Numbered from the stretch's first letter, positions 42,144 to 52,022 are shown. The stretch: DNA of 64,000 nucleotides from Snodgrassella alvi (GCF_002777855.1 NZ_MEIK01000028.1:62001-126000), one strand, 5' to 3'. Notes: generated from the letters alone by a model not told the origin. Translations and numbers: made by a program.

Positions 42144-42192
42144 ACCGCCAATCTAAGTGCCTAAACAAAGCATTGTAGACTGGCGGTTTTTA
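42144..42192. terminator. Intrinsic terminator between convergent yjdM and chuY
   Basis: ACCGCCAATCTA pairs with TAGACTGGCGGT (12 pairs, one mismatch), followed by five T residues on the plus side. Confidence 0.85.
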
Positions 42193-42194
42193 TA

Positions 42195-42245
42195 TGTGGA
42201 TCATTAAATTATCCACAAACTGTAATTACAGCTTAGTTATCCACA
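42195..42245. other. Cluster of DnaA-box sequences
   Basis: Two perfect TTATCCACA boxes in the same orientation (42209-42217 and 42237-42245) and one inverted near-match TGTGGATCA (42195-42203) lie within 51 bases at the end of a convergent gene pair. The last box overlaps the chuY stop region. It could be a DnaA-titrating or reactivating locus; single boxes elsewhere in coding sequence look incidental. Confidence 0.5.
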
Positions 42246-42880
42246 GTATCAAGCCCCGGATCAACTACAGCATACACACGGTTATCAAGCTTATCCGCAC
42301 TGATTCTTTGTAAAATTATCCGCGCTAACTCTGCTCTATGAATATAACCTTGTACCTGCTGCTGATAAAAACACTTGCCAGTGCCAGTAGCTTCACCTTG
42401 CGCCAGACCACCCGGGCGCAAAATCTCATAATTTAGCGTACTGGTTTGCAGCCACACCTCAGCCAGAGATTTTTCTCGTACTGCATGTCCGAAAGCTTTT
42501 TTCGCACGCTCTGACATTGTTGCCCAAGTATCACCACAGCCCAATGATGTCACCAGCAGCATCTGGCCGATACCACATAGCTCTGCCGTATCCATAATCA
42601 ACCGCTGTGCCAGATAGTGCGCGCCTGCCGAACCACCCAAGGTAGACACAATCACAGTATCCTGACCAGCTAGCGTGCACACTTCGCGCACACTGGATTC
42701 ATTCGTGGCATCTCCAACTATTGTTTCCACTCCTTGCTGTTGTAACTGGCGGGCAAAATCCTCATCCCGTACCAGCGCCACACAGCGCCAGCGACCGGTT
42801 TGTTTTAAAGCCTGCTGCACTACCTGATAAGCTGTGCCCATTTTTTGGCTTACCCCGAACAACAGTAATGTTTTCATCAT
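42233..42880 (-). CDS. chuY: ChuY-like NAD(P)-binding protein (anaerobilin reductase)
   Basis: A 215-residue Rossmann-fold protein of the NmrA/SDR-like group: LLLFGVSQKMGTAY at the start binds the dinucleotide, then ALVRDEDFARQL and VGDATNES. In E. coli O157 ChuY reduces anaerobilin, the product of ChuW. Here the start overlaps the chuX stop by four bases, in the order chuW-chuX-chuY on one strand, which makes this assignment stronger than sequence alone. The cofactor loop lacks a perfect GxxGxxG. Confidence 0.8.
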   Translation of the reverse strand: MMKTLLLFGVSQKMGTAYQVVQQALKQTGRWRCVALVRDEDFARQLQQQGVETIVGDATNESSVREVCTLAGQDTVIVSTLGGSAGAHYLAQRLIMDTAELCGIGQMLLVTSLGCGDTWATMSERAKKAFGHAVREKSLAEVWLQTSTLNYEILRPGGLAQGEATGTGKCFYQQQVQGYIHRAELARIILQRISADKLDNRVYAVVDPGLDTVDN

Positions 42881-43389
42881 TGCTCCTGTGTGGTGGCAAA
42901 ACGCTGTGCCAGACTGCGGAACTTAGTTAATTGCTCCGCTTTCAGCTGCCGCTGCTCATCTCGCCCCACAAAAATTTTAAACATTGCGTCACCATGCTGG
43001 TTGAGAAAAATAATCGACGCCGTAGCCATTTGCATAAAACTGCGTTCTACAAAAGCAATCTGCGCACAGTTTTCTGCGCGAATATGGCCGCCGAAACCTT
43101 GCTGATGTTGCAGATTAAAATAACCGGCACCATATTTACCTGCTGGTAGTAAACCCGAAAATTCCGCAATAATATCTGCTGTATGCACCAGAAAAGTAAT
43201 TTCTCCCCATGATTGCACATCCTGCCACACTGCATCAAAGTGGCTGCCAGCAGTTATCACCACATCCGGTATTGCCTTAATCACCTCAGCCAGTGTCACC
43301 TGATACTGTTGCGCAATCTGCTCCAGCGTCCCTTCTGGATTGCTGCGCATAAAAAGTTGCAGATTATTATTTTGTGAATGTTTTGTCAT
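42877..43389 (-). CDS. hutX: Cytoplasmic haem-utilisation carrier protein ChuX/HutX
   Basis: A 170-residue protein of the HutX/ChuX family, which binds haem in the cytoplasm and passes it to the degrading enzyme. Family features: EGTLEQIAQQYQVTLAEVIKAIP near the N-terminus, WGEITFLVHTADIIAEFSG in the middle, GYFNLQHQQGFGGHIR and FIFVGRDEQRQL-like end (here FKIFVGRDEQR). It lies between the radical-SAM gene (42-base gap) and chuY (four-base overlap). Confidence 0.9.
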   Translation of the reverse strand: MTKHSQNNNLQLFMRSNPEGTLEQIAQQYQVTLAEVIKAIPDVVITAGSHFDAVWQDVQSWGEITFLVHTADIIAEFSGLLPAGKYGAGYFNLQHQQGFGGHIRAENCAQIAFVERSFMQMATASIIFLNQHGDAMFKIFVGRDEQRQLKAEQLTKFRSLAQRFATTQEQ

Positions 43390-43431
43390 CGTTTTCCCTT
43401 AATCAAGTCAATTGCATTAAATGTATTTTTG

Positions 43432-44814
43432 TCACGACGTTGTGGCAAAACGCTGTATTGGTTTGCTGATGGGTTGGCGTTGCATCATTTTTTCCTGCCA
43501 CTCAAGATGTTCAGGATTATTTAAAGCCAGCAGTAACTGCTGCAATGCTTGCAACAGATTACTTGACCAAAAACGGCCAGACGGCGTTAAACGCGCGTAG
43601 CCCCTTTCATTGATCAGCAGACCAGCCCGCTGCCACTGCATAAGCAGCGGTTCCAACAATTCCGCCTGAGACGTTAGCGCGGGTAAATTCACCCGTCCCA
43701 CCTCAATCCCCGCCTGAAGCTGATGTAACCAGCTACCCAACAATGATTTATCCGTTAGCATCATCAATGGCTTTTTACCTGACTGCATCTGTGCATAGTA
43801 TTCAGCCAGATCACGATGCAGCATAAACGAATGCCCATTTAAACGCCCACCTGCGCCGGAGCCAAAAGCAAAAAAATCTGCTCCCTGCTTAATCAACAGG
43901 TTATATAAATTTCGTTCACGTGTGGTTTTTGCCCAATGGCTGTTATTTAATTGTATCCAGCCCTGCTGGCGTAAAAACGCCTCACCTTGTAAATAAAATT
44001 CACATTTAGCTGCCACGGCAGGCAATTCAAGCTGTCCTTTATCTACTCGTCTAGCCAAAGGCGTAGTTGGCAGCAAATTCAATGCATACAAATCTAACCC
44101 GTCCAGCGGCAAAGCGGCTGCCAGCTCCAGATCAGTCTGCCAGCTTTGCACAGTTTGCCCCGGCAAACCGAACATCAAATCACACACCAGTGCCACACAG
44201 TCTAGCCGCCCAATACGCTCAAATGTCTCAACAATCTGCTCACGGCAGGATAAACGTCCCAGCTTCTGCCGGATAGCTGTATCAAAAGTTTGTACACCGA
44301 TAGAAAACCGATTCGCACCAGCGGCAATATAACTTTCTGTACGTGCCTCATCAAAATCGGAAATTCGCCCCTCAATCGTAATTTCACAATCTGGCGCCAG
44401 TGGCAAAGATTGTCTGAGTAAGCTGATAACCCGCGCCAGTTGACCTGCGGGTAGAGCAGATGGCGTACCGCCCCCAAAATAAATAGCGTGAATCGGTGCA
44501 GACTGCATCACCGGATTATTCATTTCCAGAGCAATCTCAGCTAGTAAAGTCGTTATATACTTATCCGTATCAAATTTGCGCAGCAGATTCTGGTAAAAAC
44601 CACAAAACTGACAATGCGTTTCACAAAAAGGAATATGAATATAAATCAGCCTTTTATTGCCAGATATTGGCGATTGCTGCAATAAAGTCCATTGCTTTTC
44701 TATCTTTTCAGCAGCTAAAGGCAAACTGGCACGTAATGGCATCACCGCCCATCTATCCTGAAACGGCAGCCCAGTAGAGGCGGCGTAAAAACGGCTTAAA
44801 TCCAAAGAGTTCAT
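43432..44814 (-). CDS. hutW: Anaerobic haem-degrading radical SAM methyltransferase ChuW/HutW
   Basis: Opens the haem ring without oxygen, releasing iron and producing anaerobilin. The 460-residue protein is related to HemN. The iron-sulphur motif is IPFCETHCQFCGFY (three Cys in CxxxCxxC spacing, about 62-75), followed by IYFGGGTPSALPAGQLA and the NRFSIGVQTFD segment shared with coproporphyrinogen oxidases. The adjacent hutX and chuY, and a Fur-like site 33 bases upstream, identify it as the haem enzyme rather than HemN or HemW. It gives the cell a haem-iron route in low oxygen. Confidence 0.92.
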   Translation of the reverse strand: MNSLDLSRFYAASTGLPFQDRWAVMPLRASLPLAAEKIEKQWTLLQQSPISGNKRLIYIHIPFCETHCQFCGFYQNLLRKFDTDKYITTLLAEIALEMNNPVMQSAPIHAIYFGGGTPSALPAGQLARVISLLRQSLPLAPDCEITIEGRISDFDEARTESYIAAGANRFSIGVQTFDTAIRQKLGRLSCREQIVETFERIGRLDCVALVCDLMFGLPGQTVQSWQTDLELAAALPLDGLDLYALNLLPTTPLARRVDKGQLELPAVAAKCEFYLQGEAFLRQQGWIQLNNSHWAKTTRERNLYNLLIKQGADFFAFGSGAGGRLNGHSFMLHRDLAEYYAQMQSGKKPLMMLTDKSLLGSWLHQLQAGIEVGRVNLPALTSQAELLEPLLMQWQRAGLLINERGYARLTPSGRFWSSNLLQALQQLLLALNNPEHLEWQEKMMQRQPISKPIQRFATTS

Positions 44815-44846
44815 AACACAGACATCAAATCAAAGTGTCAGGATTA

Positions 44847-44865
44847 AATAATAATTATTCTCATA
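44847..44865. promoter_or_regulatory. Fur-box-like site upstream of the haem operon
   Basis: AATAATAATTATTCTCATA matches 12 of 19 Fur consensus positions and lies 33 bases upstream of the chuW/hutW start, where it would cover the promoter. Confidence 0.6.
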
Positions 44866-45513
44866 TGGCAATGGTTTTAAGCCAGCAAAATGCTACAACT
44901 TCCGCTTTATTGACACACATCAACTGACATAAAAATGTCAGCAAACTCATGAATGAAGTACAAAACGATAGCCAATGGGCTGGTGCAGACCTTTGCTTTA
45001 ACAACATCAAAAACTTCATTATTATTTAAGATTTATATTTTAGTAACAAATAAAAAGCAAATTAACTCTGCACCTATGCTCTAAGCGGGATTATTGAAAT
45101 ATTGCGAAGCCATCAGCATCTATCAGCTCAGGACGTTACAGAACAAAATGCTGGTTTGTTTCTAAAAATTCTCAATAGGCAAACAACAATAAAATGCTTT
45201 AGTTAGATGGTATTTGGTCTACTTTACTTGAATGCCTAATTAGCTGATCCCAACACTTTTACCAGTAAAGTGTGATTATCGAACAGGTTAACTGGGTATA
45301 TCCGAACGCTCCTGTAACTATCCACACTAAAACTCTTCAGCGAATTTTCAAACACTAATTTTGGTTTCACTTAATACCAATTGGGTTACATAAATATTAC
45401 CTTTAATATTACAATATAATAAAGCGTGTTAGATGTAGCAAATTGATTATTTGTGTTTTACTTAAAGCCTAATAAGAAAATGGTATTAATTAGATAGTCA
45501 CAAAATCTGATTC
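44866..45513. other. Intergenic region between haem operon and the defence-like module
   Basis: About 650 bases with no intact gene. Broken protein-like stretches around 45260-45340 might be remains of a mobile-element gene, but I could not identify one. One near-match to a DnaA box (CTATCCACA) occurs near 45317. Confidence 0.4.
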
Positions 45514-46926
45514 TTAATTGTTTGAAAAAATTTTTCCAAAATCTTTTATTGGAGACGATTCTTCTTTGTCCACAACAGGTTCTTTTAGATAATCCTGAAC
45601 AAGTTGAAAAATGTGATTTACTTTTTCTATTCGAGTGGTAATGAATCCAACTGGCAAGGGTACGTCATATGAATCCAAGTATGCATGATAGCAAACCACG
45701 GCAAATTGGTTCTCAAATACTATGATTTCAGTATTGTTATTTAAAAAACCTCCTTTAAAAGCATAGAAATTGTTTTTAAATTGTTTTTTATCCGACGGCA
45801 GCAAATTTTTTTTAGTATTTTTATATTTAGAATTTTTTATAGGAAGATACAGCCGAAAATTATATAAATGATATTCTTTTTTATTTTGATTACAAAATGC
45901 ATTATTGTAAAATAAATTAATTTGTTCCGAAAATTTTTCTTGAGCTCCCCAGTAAATATTCTCTACTCCCATCCAATAAAGTATTTTTGGCGATTGTGAA
46001 ATATTTTTTTTTAATTCATCCATCGAATTCTTCAAAAGCTTTTGAATATCATCTTGATGATAAGTTTGACCAACAAAATAAGTATCTTGGGGTGACTTTT
46101 GATTAATTTTTTCTAACATAAAAAAATTAAATTTTGGGGTAATAATTTTTAAGGTTTCAATATCATTTAATTTTTCCATGCTACTGATAATGTCTTGGAC
46201 ATTATTTTTATATTCATGTTTATATTTTTCTAATATATTTGTTACTTGATGAACTATTTTTTCACTATGATTTAGTGTATGAATATCATTTCGACCTAAT
46301 TGATTGCCAGTATCCTTATCCAAAGAAAAAAATTGGGTAAAACGAAAGTATTTATTATTAAATACTTCCACTCCATCTATTTTATACAAATGTCCATAAT
46401 CACTGTACAAAATTAATTTACCTTGATCCTTCAATTCATTAAACTGTTGTTGAAAATTACGTTCTGCATATTTTGACCTAAACGCAAATATTTCTGAAGA
46501 TATATTTAAACTAATAGCATTTTCATTATTGCTTAAATGTTTTTTGTCTATAAAATTTTCGTTTATTAGTTCCATATATAGATTGATTTCTTTTGTACGT
46601 AAATCAATTAATTTTGGTGCTAAAGTATTATGTTTAAATAGTTTTCTACCTGCTGTAGTTAAACCAATATTTCCATCGGAAAGATATTTAATCCATTTTT
46701 TATTCGCTAAATCATTTAATGCATTTTCAGTTTCATATTGAGTAAATGCAAAATATTTAGCAATTTCTTCAGGTCGGCAAGGACACAATATAAGTAGACG
46801 TAAAATATATTCCCGTACAAAAGACAATGCCTTTTCATCAGTGTATGAAAAAGAAATGCGAAACTTTGGCGCTATGATTATAAAATCTATTTGGTTATAA
46901 ACTAATTTATATTTTTGTTCTTCCAT
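45514..46926 (-). CDS. Winged-helix protein partnered with the NERD-kinase-helicase
   Basis: I do not recognise a named family for this 470-residue protein. Residues about 35-110 form a winged helix-turn-helix: LCPCRPEEIAKYFAFTQYETENALNDLA, then WIKYLSDGNIGLTTAGRKLF. The middle is helical and Lys/Asn-rich. The C-terminal third has a beta-rich stretch, FYAFKGGFLNNNTEIIVFENQ and AVVCYHAYLDS (about 380-420), whose rhythm recalls the second half of phospholipase-D-type nucleases. The HxK motif is missing, so this is weak. It begins 14 bases after the helicase stop on the same strand, so both are one operon. Base composition is very AT-rich, as in the helicase gene, suggesting transfer as a unit. 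Confidence 0.65.
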   Translation of the reverse strand: MEEQKYKLVYNQIDFIIIAPKFRISFSYTDEKALSFVREYILRLLILCPCRPEEIAKYFAFTQYETENALNDLANKKWIKYLSDGNIGLTTAGRKLFKHNTLAPKLIDLRTKEINLYMELINENFIDKKHLSNNENAISLNISSEIFAFRSKYAERNFQQQFNELKDQGKLILYSDYGHLYKIDGVEVFNNKYFRFTQFFSLDKDTGNQLGRNDIHTLNHSEKIVHQVTNILEKYKHEYKNNVQDIISSMEKLNDIETLKIITPKFNFFMLEKINQKSPQDTYFVGQTYHQDDIQKLLKNSMDELKKNISQSPKILYWMGVENIYWGAQEKFSEQINLFYNNAFCNQNKKEYHLYNFRLYLPIKNSKYKNTKKNLLPSDKKQFKNNFYAFKGGFLNNNTEIIVFENQFAVVCYHAYLDSYDVPLPVGFITTRIEKVNHIFQLVQDYLKEPVVDKEESSPIKDFGKIFSNN

Positions 46927-46940
46927 AATTTTCTCGCTAA

Positions 46941-49900
46941 TTACTGTTTATTTTTTTCAAATTTGATGATTGAATAAGCCAATTTATCTTCATTCGATTC
47001 CATCATTGCCAATACCTTGCCCAGAGGTAAATCAGCATTTTTACCTCGCCACATAGCTGTTGCACCTACAATTATTAATCTATCCATTGCACGAGAAAGA
47101 GCAACATTAATACGATTAGGTGAATTTAAAAAACCTGGTTGAAGTATTTTGTTATTGCGAGTGATAGACAACATAATAATGCGATTTTCTTTGCCTTGAT
47201 AACTATCTACAGTATCGATTTTAATCAGTTGCCTGAATTGTTCATCCCATTTTGTTTCGTTAAATTTTTTTCGTATCAAATTTTTTTGTTCACTATACAT
47301 ACAAATAATACCGATTGCAGCTTCTCCTTTTTTTAAACAATTCAGTACAATATCACTTTGTTTGAAATCTGTACTCGTTTCCAAATATCGAAGATGCTCT
47401 ATGATTATATCGGCTTCTGCCTCATTAAACAGTCTGCCATGCTCGTCCTTTTTTTGCTCGTTCGAATTAGGTAAATTACTTGTATCCAACCAAGTTACAC
47501 AGCTTGAAAAATGTTGATGAATTAATCTATAAATATTAGGTACATCTTTGATTAATCTACCATTTTCTAATTCTCCTGCATAAAAACAATTCGATACTAA
47601 AGTGCCTATTGCCGGTGCCATTCGATACTGTGTTTTTAGGGTAGCGCATGTATGCTGCCCATATGGGGAATCAAATACTCGTTGAAAATCACTGCTTAAA
47701 AACTGTTGTTCGAATTCTTCTTTACTTTTTCTATAATCATAATGTTCCATCAAAGCTTTTTTATGCTCTTCTGAATACAATGGAGGTAGCTGCTTATGAT
47801 CACCTACCAGTAAAATGCGCTTAGCCGATTGCATGGCTATAGCTAGCTCACTTGACATTGAGCGAGCTGCTTCATCAATAATCACCCAATCGTATATATT
47901 TTGATCAATTTCGATATTGTCATGACCTATGCCTACACATGTGCCTATAACCAGTTGACGCGAACGGGCTAGAAATTCATCATAATTAACTCCTTCGTTT
48001 GATAGGGCTTGCTGCATTGAATCGGTCAACTCAATTAAATTGTCAGCTTGAGCGGATTGTTTAGGCGAAATTCTGTAGTAATGGTCAAGTATTTCGATTA
48101 AACTGATTAAAATTGTATCAATTTTATTTATATCAAGTAAAATTTTATCGGTATAAATATTTTTATTTTTTCCAATGAAGGCTTCGAGAGAGAAACAAAT
48201 ATATTCATAAATTTGATTACAAAGATTCGAAGACTCAGCTATATATTCTTGGTTTTCAGCTACATCATATTGCTCTTCTTTAGGAATAGGTTTTTTCAAA
48301 CGTTCTAGGCGTTTAATTTGTTTACCAATGTTCAACTGTAATTCTGTTCTCAATTTTAAATAATCTTCAGATAATCCAAGTATTTGTCCAATTTCACAGA
48401 TGCGGTTTATCTGTGTGGCTTGAAGGATTTCTCGTTGAGCGCCAACTAGATTCAAAGAAAATACATCTTGTAAATCAGTAGAAACAGCGGTTTCACGGTT
48501 ACTAAATCGAACAATACTGATATCTTCTTTTAAACGTTGACAATGTTTGCGAATTCGTTCGGCTGCGGTATTAACTGCTTCATGAGACTGGCTGACCAAT
48601 AGAATTTTTTGTACATTTTGTTGAGTAAAAAGAAAATGTACAAATGCGGCGATAAACTCAGTTTTTCCGGTTCCGGGCGGACCTTGTAATAAGGATAAAG
48701 GGCCATTTTGAATTAATTTGGCAAATGCATAACGCTGTGCACTATTTAGGGTAACTATTTCACCATATCCGTTATCACGGTCATAGAGTCGGAATTCTTC
48801 TTCTCCTATTTTGATGTCGTAATTTTTACATGGAAGGGTACAATTGGTCTCAAAATATTCTGGTAATTGACTGATGATACTTTCTCCTGCCAAAATCCGC
48901 TCCACTGCTTTTTTTCTCCGTCTCAGCGAGGAAAAAGTCTGCCAATTTTGCAAGTACATAATGGGATTTGTTTTTAAGCAATTGATAAATTTAGGTTTTT
49001 CTTTAAAACAAAGATAATATGATGTACAAAATTGTAAATCCAATTGACCCATTGTACGTTCTTTATTTTTATCATTTTTTACTAAAACAAATATTTTATC
49101 ATCTGCACGAAACTGATCTAAAATTTGTCTATTATCTCCAGATTCGTAAAAAACAAACCATTTGTTATTATTTTCATCATGTCTAATTTTTGGAGAATTT
49201 TGATTCTCCTTATAATCTATTACAGCTTTAACATAAGGTAATGAATCTGTTTCTTTACTAATTATTGCTGTCCATAGATTACGTACGCTGAGCTGATGAG
49301 TTAAATTAGTTATGGGGAAGGAGATTTCTGATAGATTATCAATTGAATGTTGTAAGTTTGTTGAATCATTTGTACATGGTGGGGTTAAATTCAATTGCCT
49401 TTGTTCAATATTTGTTTGTTTAAAAATGGATATTTTATGGTTAAATTCAGGCCAATTTAGCAATTTCTTCGTTAGTTCAGTCAAATCAAAATTTTGATTT
49501 CCAGATATTTCTAAACTGAAAGGAATACTTAAATTGCTTTTTTTCTTTACCCAAAAGGGTATTTGCACTTTTGTATTTGATATTTTGGCTGAATCAAAAC
49601 ATTGAGTATTTAAATTGTATACAGTATGAAATAAACCTCCGATACCATAAAAATCAATGTTGATTTTATTTTTTATATCTTTTTTAAGAGATAAAACAAT
49701 AAATAATTTATTTTCATCTGGAAAAATTTTTATATCTTGGCTGTCACTATTTTGTCCTTTAATATTAATAGAATTCTTTTGTGTTGGCTGTAATGCTTTT
49801 TTAAATCTTTCCAGTGATAAAAATCCAGTTTCTCTATCTGAGCATTCAAGCTTGATTACCTTAGCTATTTCAGGAAATTTAGAAGATTCCTCTCCCCAAC

Positions 49901-52022
49901 TTATATCTAGCAATTCACAGGCCATTCGCATAACGGCAAAATTATCTCGTTCTTGCTCACTGGCTTCTTCAGCGGTAGGAGGGGAGTAATAATAATTGAG
50001 ATTACTTTTACCATTAGAAGTGTAATCTATTAAATCAAGTAAGTACACTTTAGCATTGTTATTATCATCGAGAATTTTTATGTTTTCTGGATGTAAATCG
50101 CCATGATATAAATTCAAACTATGCAATTGTTCTATAGTTTGTATTAATTTGTAAATTATTTTATATTTATTTTTTACATCTAGATTTTTACTTTGGATTT
50201 CTTTCCATGTATAACCTTCGATATATTCGCTTACTATAAATAAACTACTAGATCTATCCGCAATACCAAATTCTCGAATTGTGGGTAAGTAATCAGGAGC
50301 AAGATCTTTAAGTTGAGATACTTGCTTTAAAAAATTCAATAAAATTTGTGCTACAGATTTATTGTTTTTATAATGGATATTTAGCCATGCTTTTACGACT
50401 TGCCCATTAGATCGATAAACTTCTTTATCATTAGTAAATTTTAAATATTCTGTGTCTGTATCTTTTGAATATTCAATATTATGGTTATAAGGATGTTTGT
50501 AAGAATCTAATTGGTTTTCATCAAATTGAAAAATGTATGATTGTTGTTGTGTTCTTTCATTAAAAGCATCGAAAAAGGCTTTTCCATCTATATAAGGCTG
50601 TTCTGATAAGGCTTTCCTAAATATATCCGCATACCATTCGTTATTGGTTTTGATTTCTTCTGCAAATTTTTTAATGCTATCTGGCAAAATGCTTTTTGAA
50701 TTAATAATGTGCCATGCTAATACTGTAGCAGAGCGTATATCCTGAATAAAAGGAGTAGGTTTGCTTATGGGAAAGTATTCAAATGCTAAATCTTTTACCC
50801 CTGATACTGATAAAATTTCTCTGATATTTCCTATAGTACCTTTTTCAGGGTAATAAGCTGAAATAAAATTGGAAAAAGTAATTTTTTTTGTGTTTGCTAT
50901 CCATATACTATGATAATTGATGTCACGATGAGCAATACCTATTTTATGCAAATCCGCTAATTTGCTTAGCATTAAAAAAACTAATTCCAGTCTTTGTTCT
51001 TTACTCAAATTTTTAGCATTTTGTTCAATAAAGATATTGAAACTTTTATTTGAAGGCAAATAAGTGAATATGTCTGTATATTCTGAAGTAATATTATCTT
51101 TTGAAGGTGGTGATTTGTGATTGAGACAATTATTAAATAAGTCTTCATTAGCAATTTTAATGTGTTCTAAAACTTCATATTCGCGTTTTATGATGCTATA
51201 TCTGCCATCTGATGTTTTAGCAAAATCATCGTTAATCCGATTAAAATCCCAACGCCGAATTAATGCTAAATCTGTTTTAATATTTTCTGATTGTGCCAAG
51301 TATTCTTTATAAATCTCCTTTGGATGAACAAAAAGGGCATCTTTTTCGGCTTTATATCCGTTGATGCGGTAGAATTGAGACGAAATTCTGTTTTCTTTAA
51401 AAAATTCTTCAGCTAAATCAGCTGGGTTTATATAAGTTGCATCATTTCTAATATTGAATTTTTTTCTAAATTTTTCTTCGTCTTTTAGTTCTAAAAAATA
51501 TTGTAGTGACATGACATGGTTCTTTTCATCATCTGGTAAATTTATAAAAGTAGCTTTACCAGTCATGACCACTAAATATTCAATGTAAACACTTGAATAT
51601 TTGTTTTGTGATTTTTGATTAATTTGTCGCAGTTTTTCTTTTATAAGATAAAATTTATTTCTTGTTACTGCTACAGGCGATTTACCTCTGTCTTCCTCAT
51701 TCTGATACCAATGGCCTTTTGAACAACTTATTTTACCATTCCAATTTTTTAATTCGATAATAAGTATATTACAATGAGTAAATATTAATAAATCGTATTC
51801 ACCTTCATTTTTGTTAACAGCAAGTCTAAATCCAGCATAACCTTTCCAAGATAACTCAGAATAGGTTTGTTGTTTTAAAGATATAAAATCTTTAAGTCTA
51901 GTCTTTGAAGATGATTTTTTTTCCTCTTTTATAAAATTGTTTTCTATGGTTGAAATGGCTTTTATTTCATGTTGTTGTAAGCCTTCATTACATAATTTAA
52001 TCCATTTTTTTTGATTTATCAT
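46941..52022 (-). CDS. NERD nuclease - pseudokinase - protein kinase - SF1 helicase fusion protein
   Basis: A 1693-residue multidomain protein. Residues about 55-165 are a NERD nuclease-like domain with Asp77 and Glu90-Leu-Lys92 in IIELKNW. Residues about 240-480 look like a kinase whose loop is HRDINYHS (365-372) with the metal-binding Asn lost and no DFG, hence a pseudokinase. Residues about 525-740 are a second kinase with Lys544 in VVKAW, HGDLHPEN (640-647) and Asp663 in LLDLID, probably active. Residues about 1030-1690 are an SF1 Upf1/DNA2-type helicase: GPPGTGK (1114-1120), DEAA (1383-1386), GDHKQLPP (1407-1414), QYRM (1465-1468), DSYQGKE (1606-1612), NVALSRAMDR (1639-1648). Kinase-helicase fusions occur in Mokosh-type antiphage systems; a similar role is inferred. 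Confidence 0.85.
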   Translation of the reverse strand: MINQKKWIKLCNEGLQQHEIKAISTIENNFIKEEKKSSSKTRLKDFISLKQQTYSELSWKGYAGFRLAVNKNEGEYDLLIFTHCNILIIELKNWNGKISCSKGHWYQNEEDRGKSPVAVTRNKFYLIKEKLRQINQKSQNKYSSVYIEYLVVMTGKATFINLPDDEKNHVMSLQYFLELKDEEKFRKKFNIRNDATYINPADLAEEFFKENRISSQFYRINGYKAEKDALFVHPKEIYKEYLAQSENIKTDLALIRRWDFNRINDDFAKTSDGRYSIIKREYEVLEHIKIANEDLFNNCLNHKSPPSKDNITSEYTDIFTYLPSNKSFNIFIEQNAKNLSKEQRLELVFLMLSKLADLHKIGIAHRDINYHSIWIANTKKITFSNFISAYYPEKGTIGNIREILSVSGVKDLAFEYFPISKPTPFIQDIRSATVLAWHIINSKSILPDSIKKFAEEIKTNNEWYADIFRKALSEQPYIDGKAFFDAFNERTQQQSYIFQFDENQLDSYKHPYNHNIEYSKDTDTEYLKFTNDKEVYRSNGQVVKAWLNIHYKNNKSVAQILLNFLKQVSQLKDLAPDYLPTIREFGIADRSSSLFIVSEYIEGYTWKEIQSKNLDVKNKYKIIYKLIQTIEQLHSLNLYHGDLHPENIKILDDNNNAKVYLLDLIDYTSNGKSNLNYYYSPPTAEEASEQERDNFAVMRMACELLDISWGEESSKFPEIAKVIKLECSDRETGFLSLERFKKALQPTQKNSINIKGQNSDSQDIKIFPDENKLFIVLSLKKDIKNKINIDFYGIGGLFHTVYNLNTQCFDSAKISNTKVQIPFWVKKKSNLSIPFSLEISGNQNFDLTELTKKLLNWPEFNHKISIFKQTNIEQRQLNLTPPCTNDSTNLQHSIDNLSEISFPITNLTHQLSVRNLWTAIISKETDSLPYVKAVIDYKENQNSPKIRHDENNNKWFVFYESGDNRQILDQFRADDKIFVLVKNDKNKERTMGQLDLQFCTSYYLCFKEKPKFINCLKTNPIMYLQNWQTFSSLRRRKKAVERILAGESIISQLPEYFETNCTLPCKNYDIKIGEEEFRLYDRDNGYGEIVTLNSAQRYAFAKLIQNGPLSLLQGPPGTGKTEFIAAFVHFLFTQQNVQKILLVSQSHEAVNTAAERIRKHCQRLKEDISIVRFSNRETAVSTDLQDVFSLNLVGAQREILQATQINRICEIGQILGLSEDYLKLRTELQLNIGKQIKRLERLKKPIPKEEQYDVAENQEYIAESSNLCNQIYEYICFSLEAFIGKNKNIYTDKILLDINKIDTILISLIEILDHYYRISPKQSAQADNLIELTDSMQQALSNEGVNYDEFLARSRQLVIGTCVGIGHDNIEIDQNIYDWVIIDEAARSMSSELAIAMQSAKRILLVGDHKQLPPLYSEEHKKALMEHYDYRKSKEEFEQQFLSSDFQRVFDSPYGQHTCATLKTQYRMAPAIGTLVSNCFYAGELENGRLIKDVPNIYRLIHQHFSSCVTWLDTSNLPNSNEQKKDEHGRLFNEAEADIIIEHLRYLETSTDFKQSDIVLNCLKKGEAAIGIICMYSEQKNLIRKKFNETKWDEQFRQLIKIDTVDSYQGKENRIIMLSITRNNKILQPGFLNSPNRINVALSRAMDRLIIVGATAMWRGKNADLPLGKVLAMMESNEDKLAYSIIKFEKNKQ

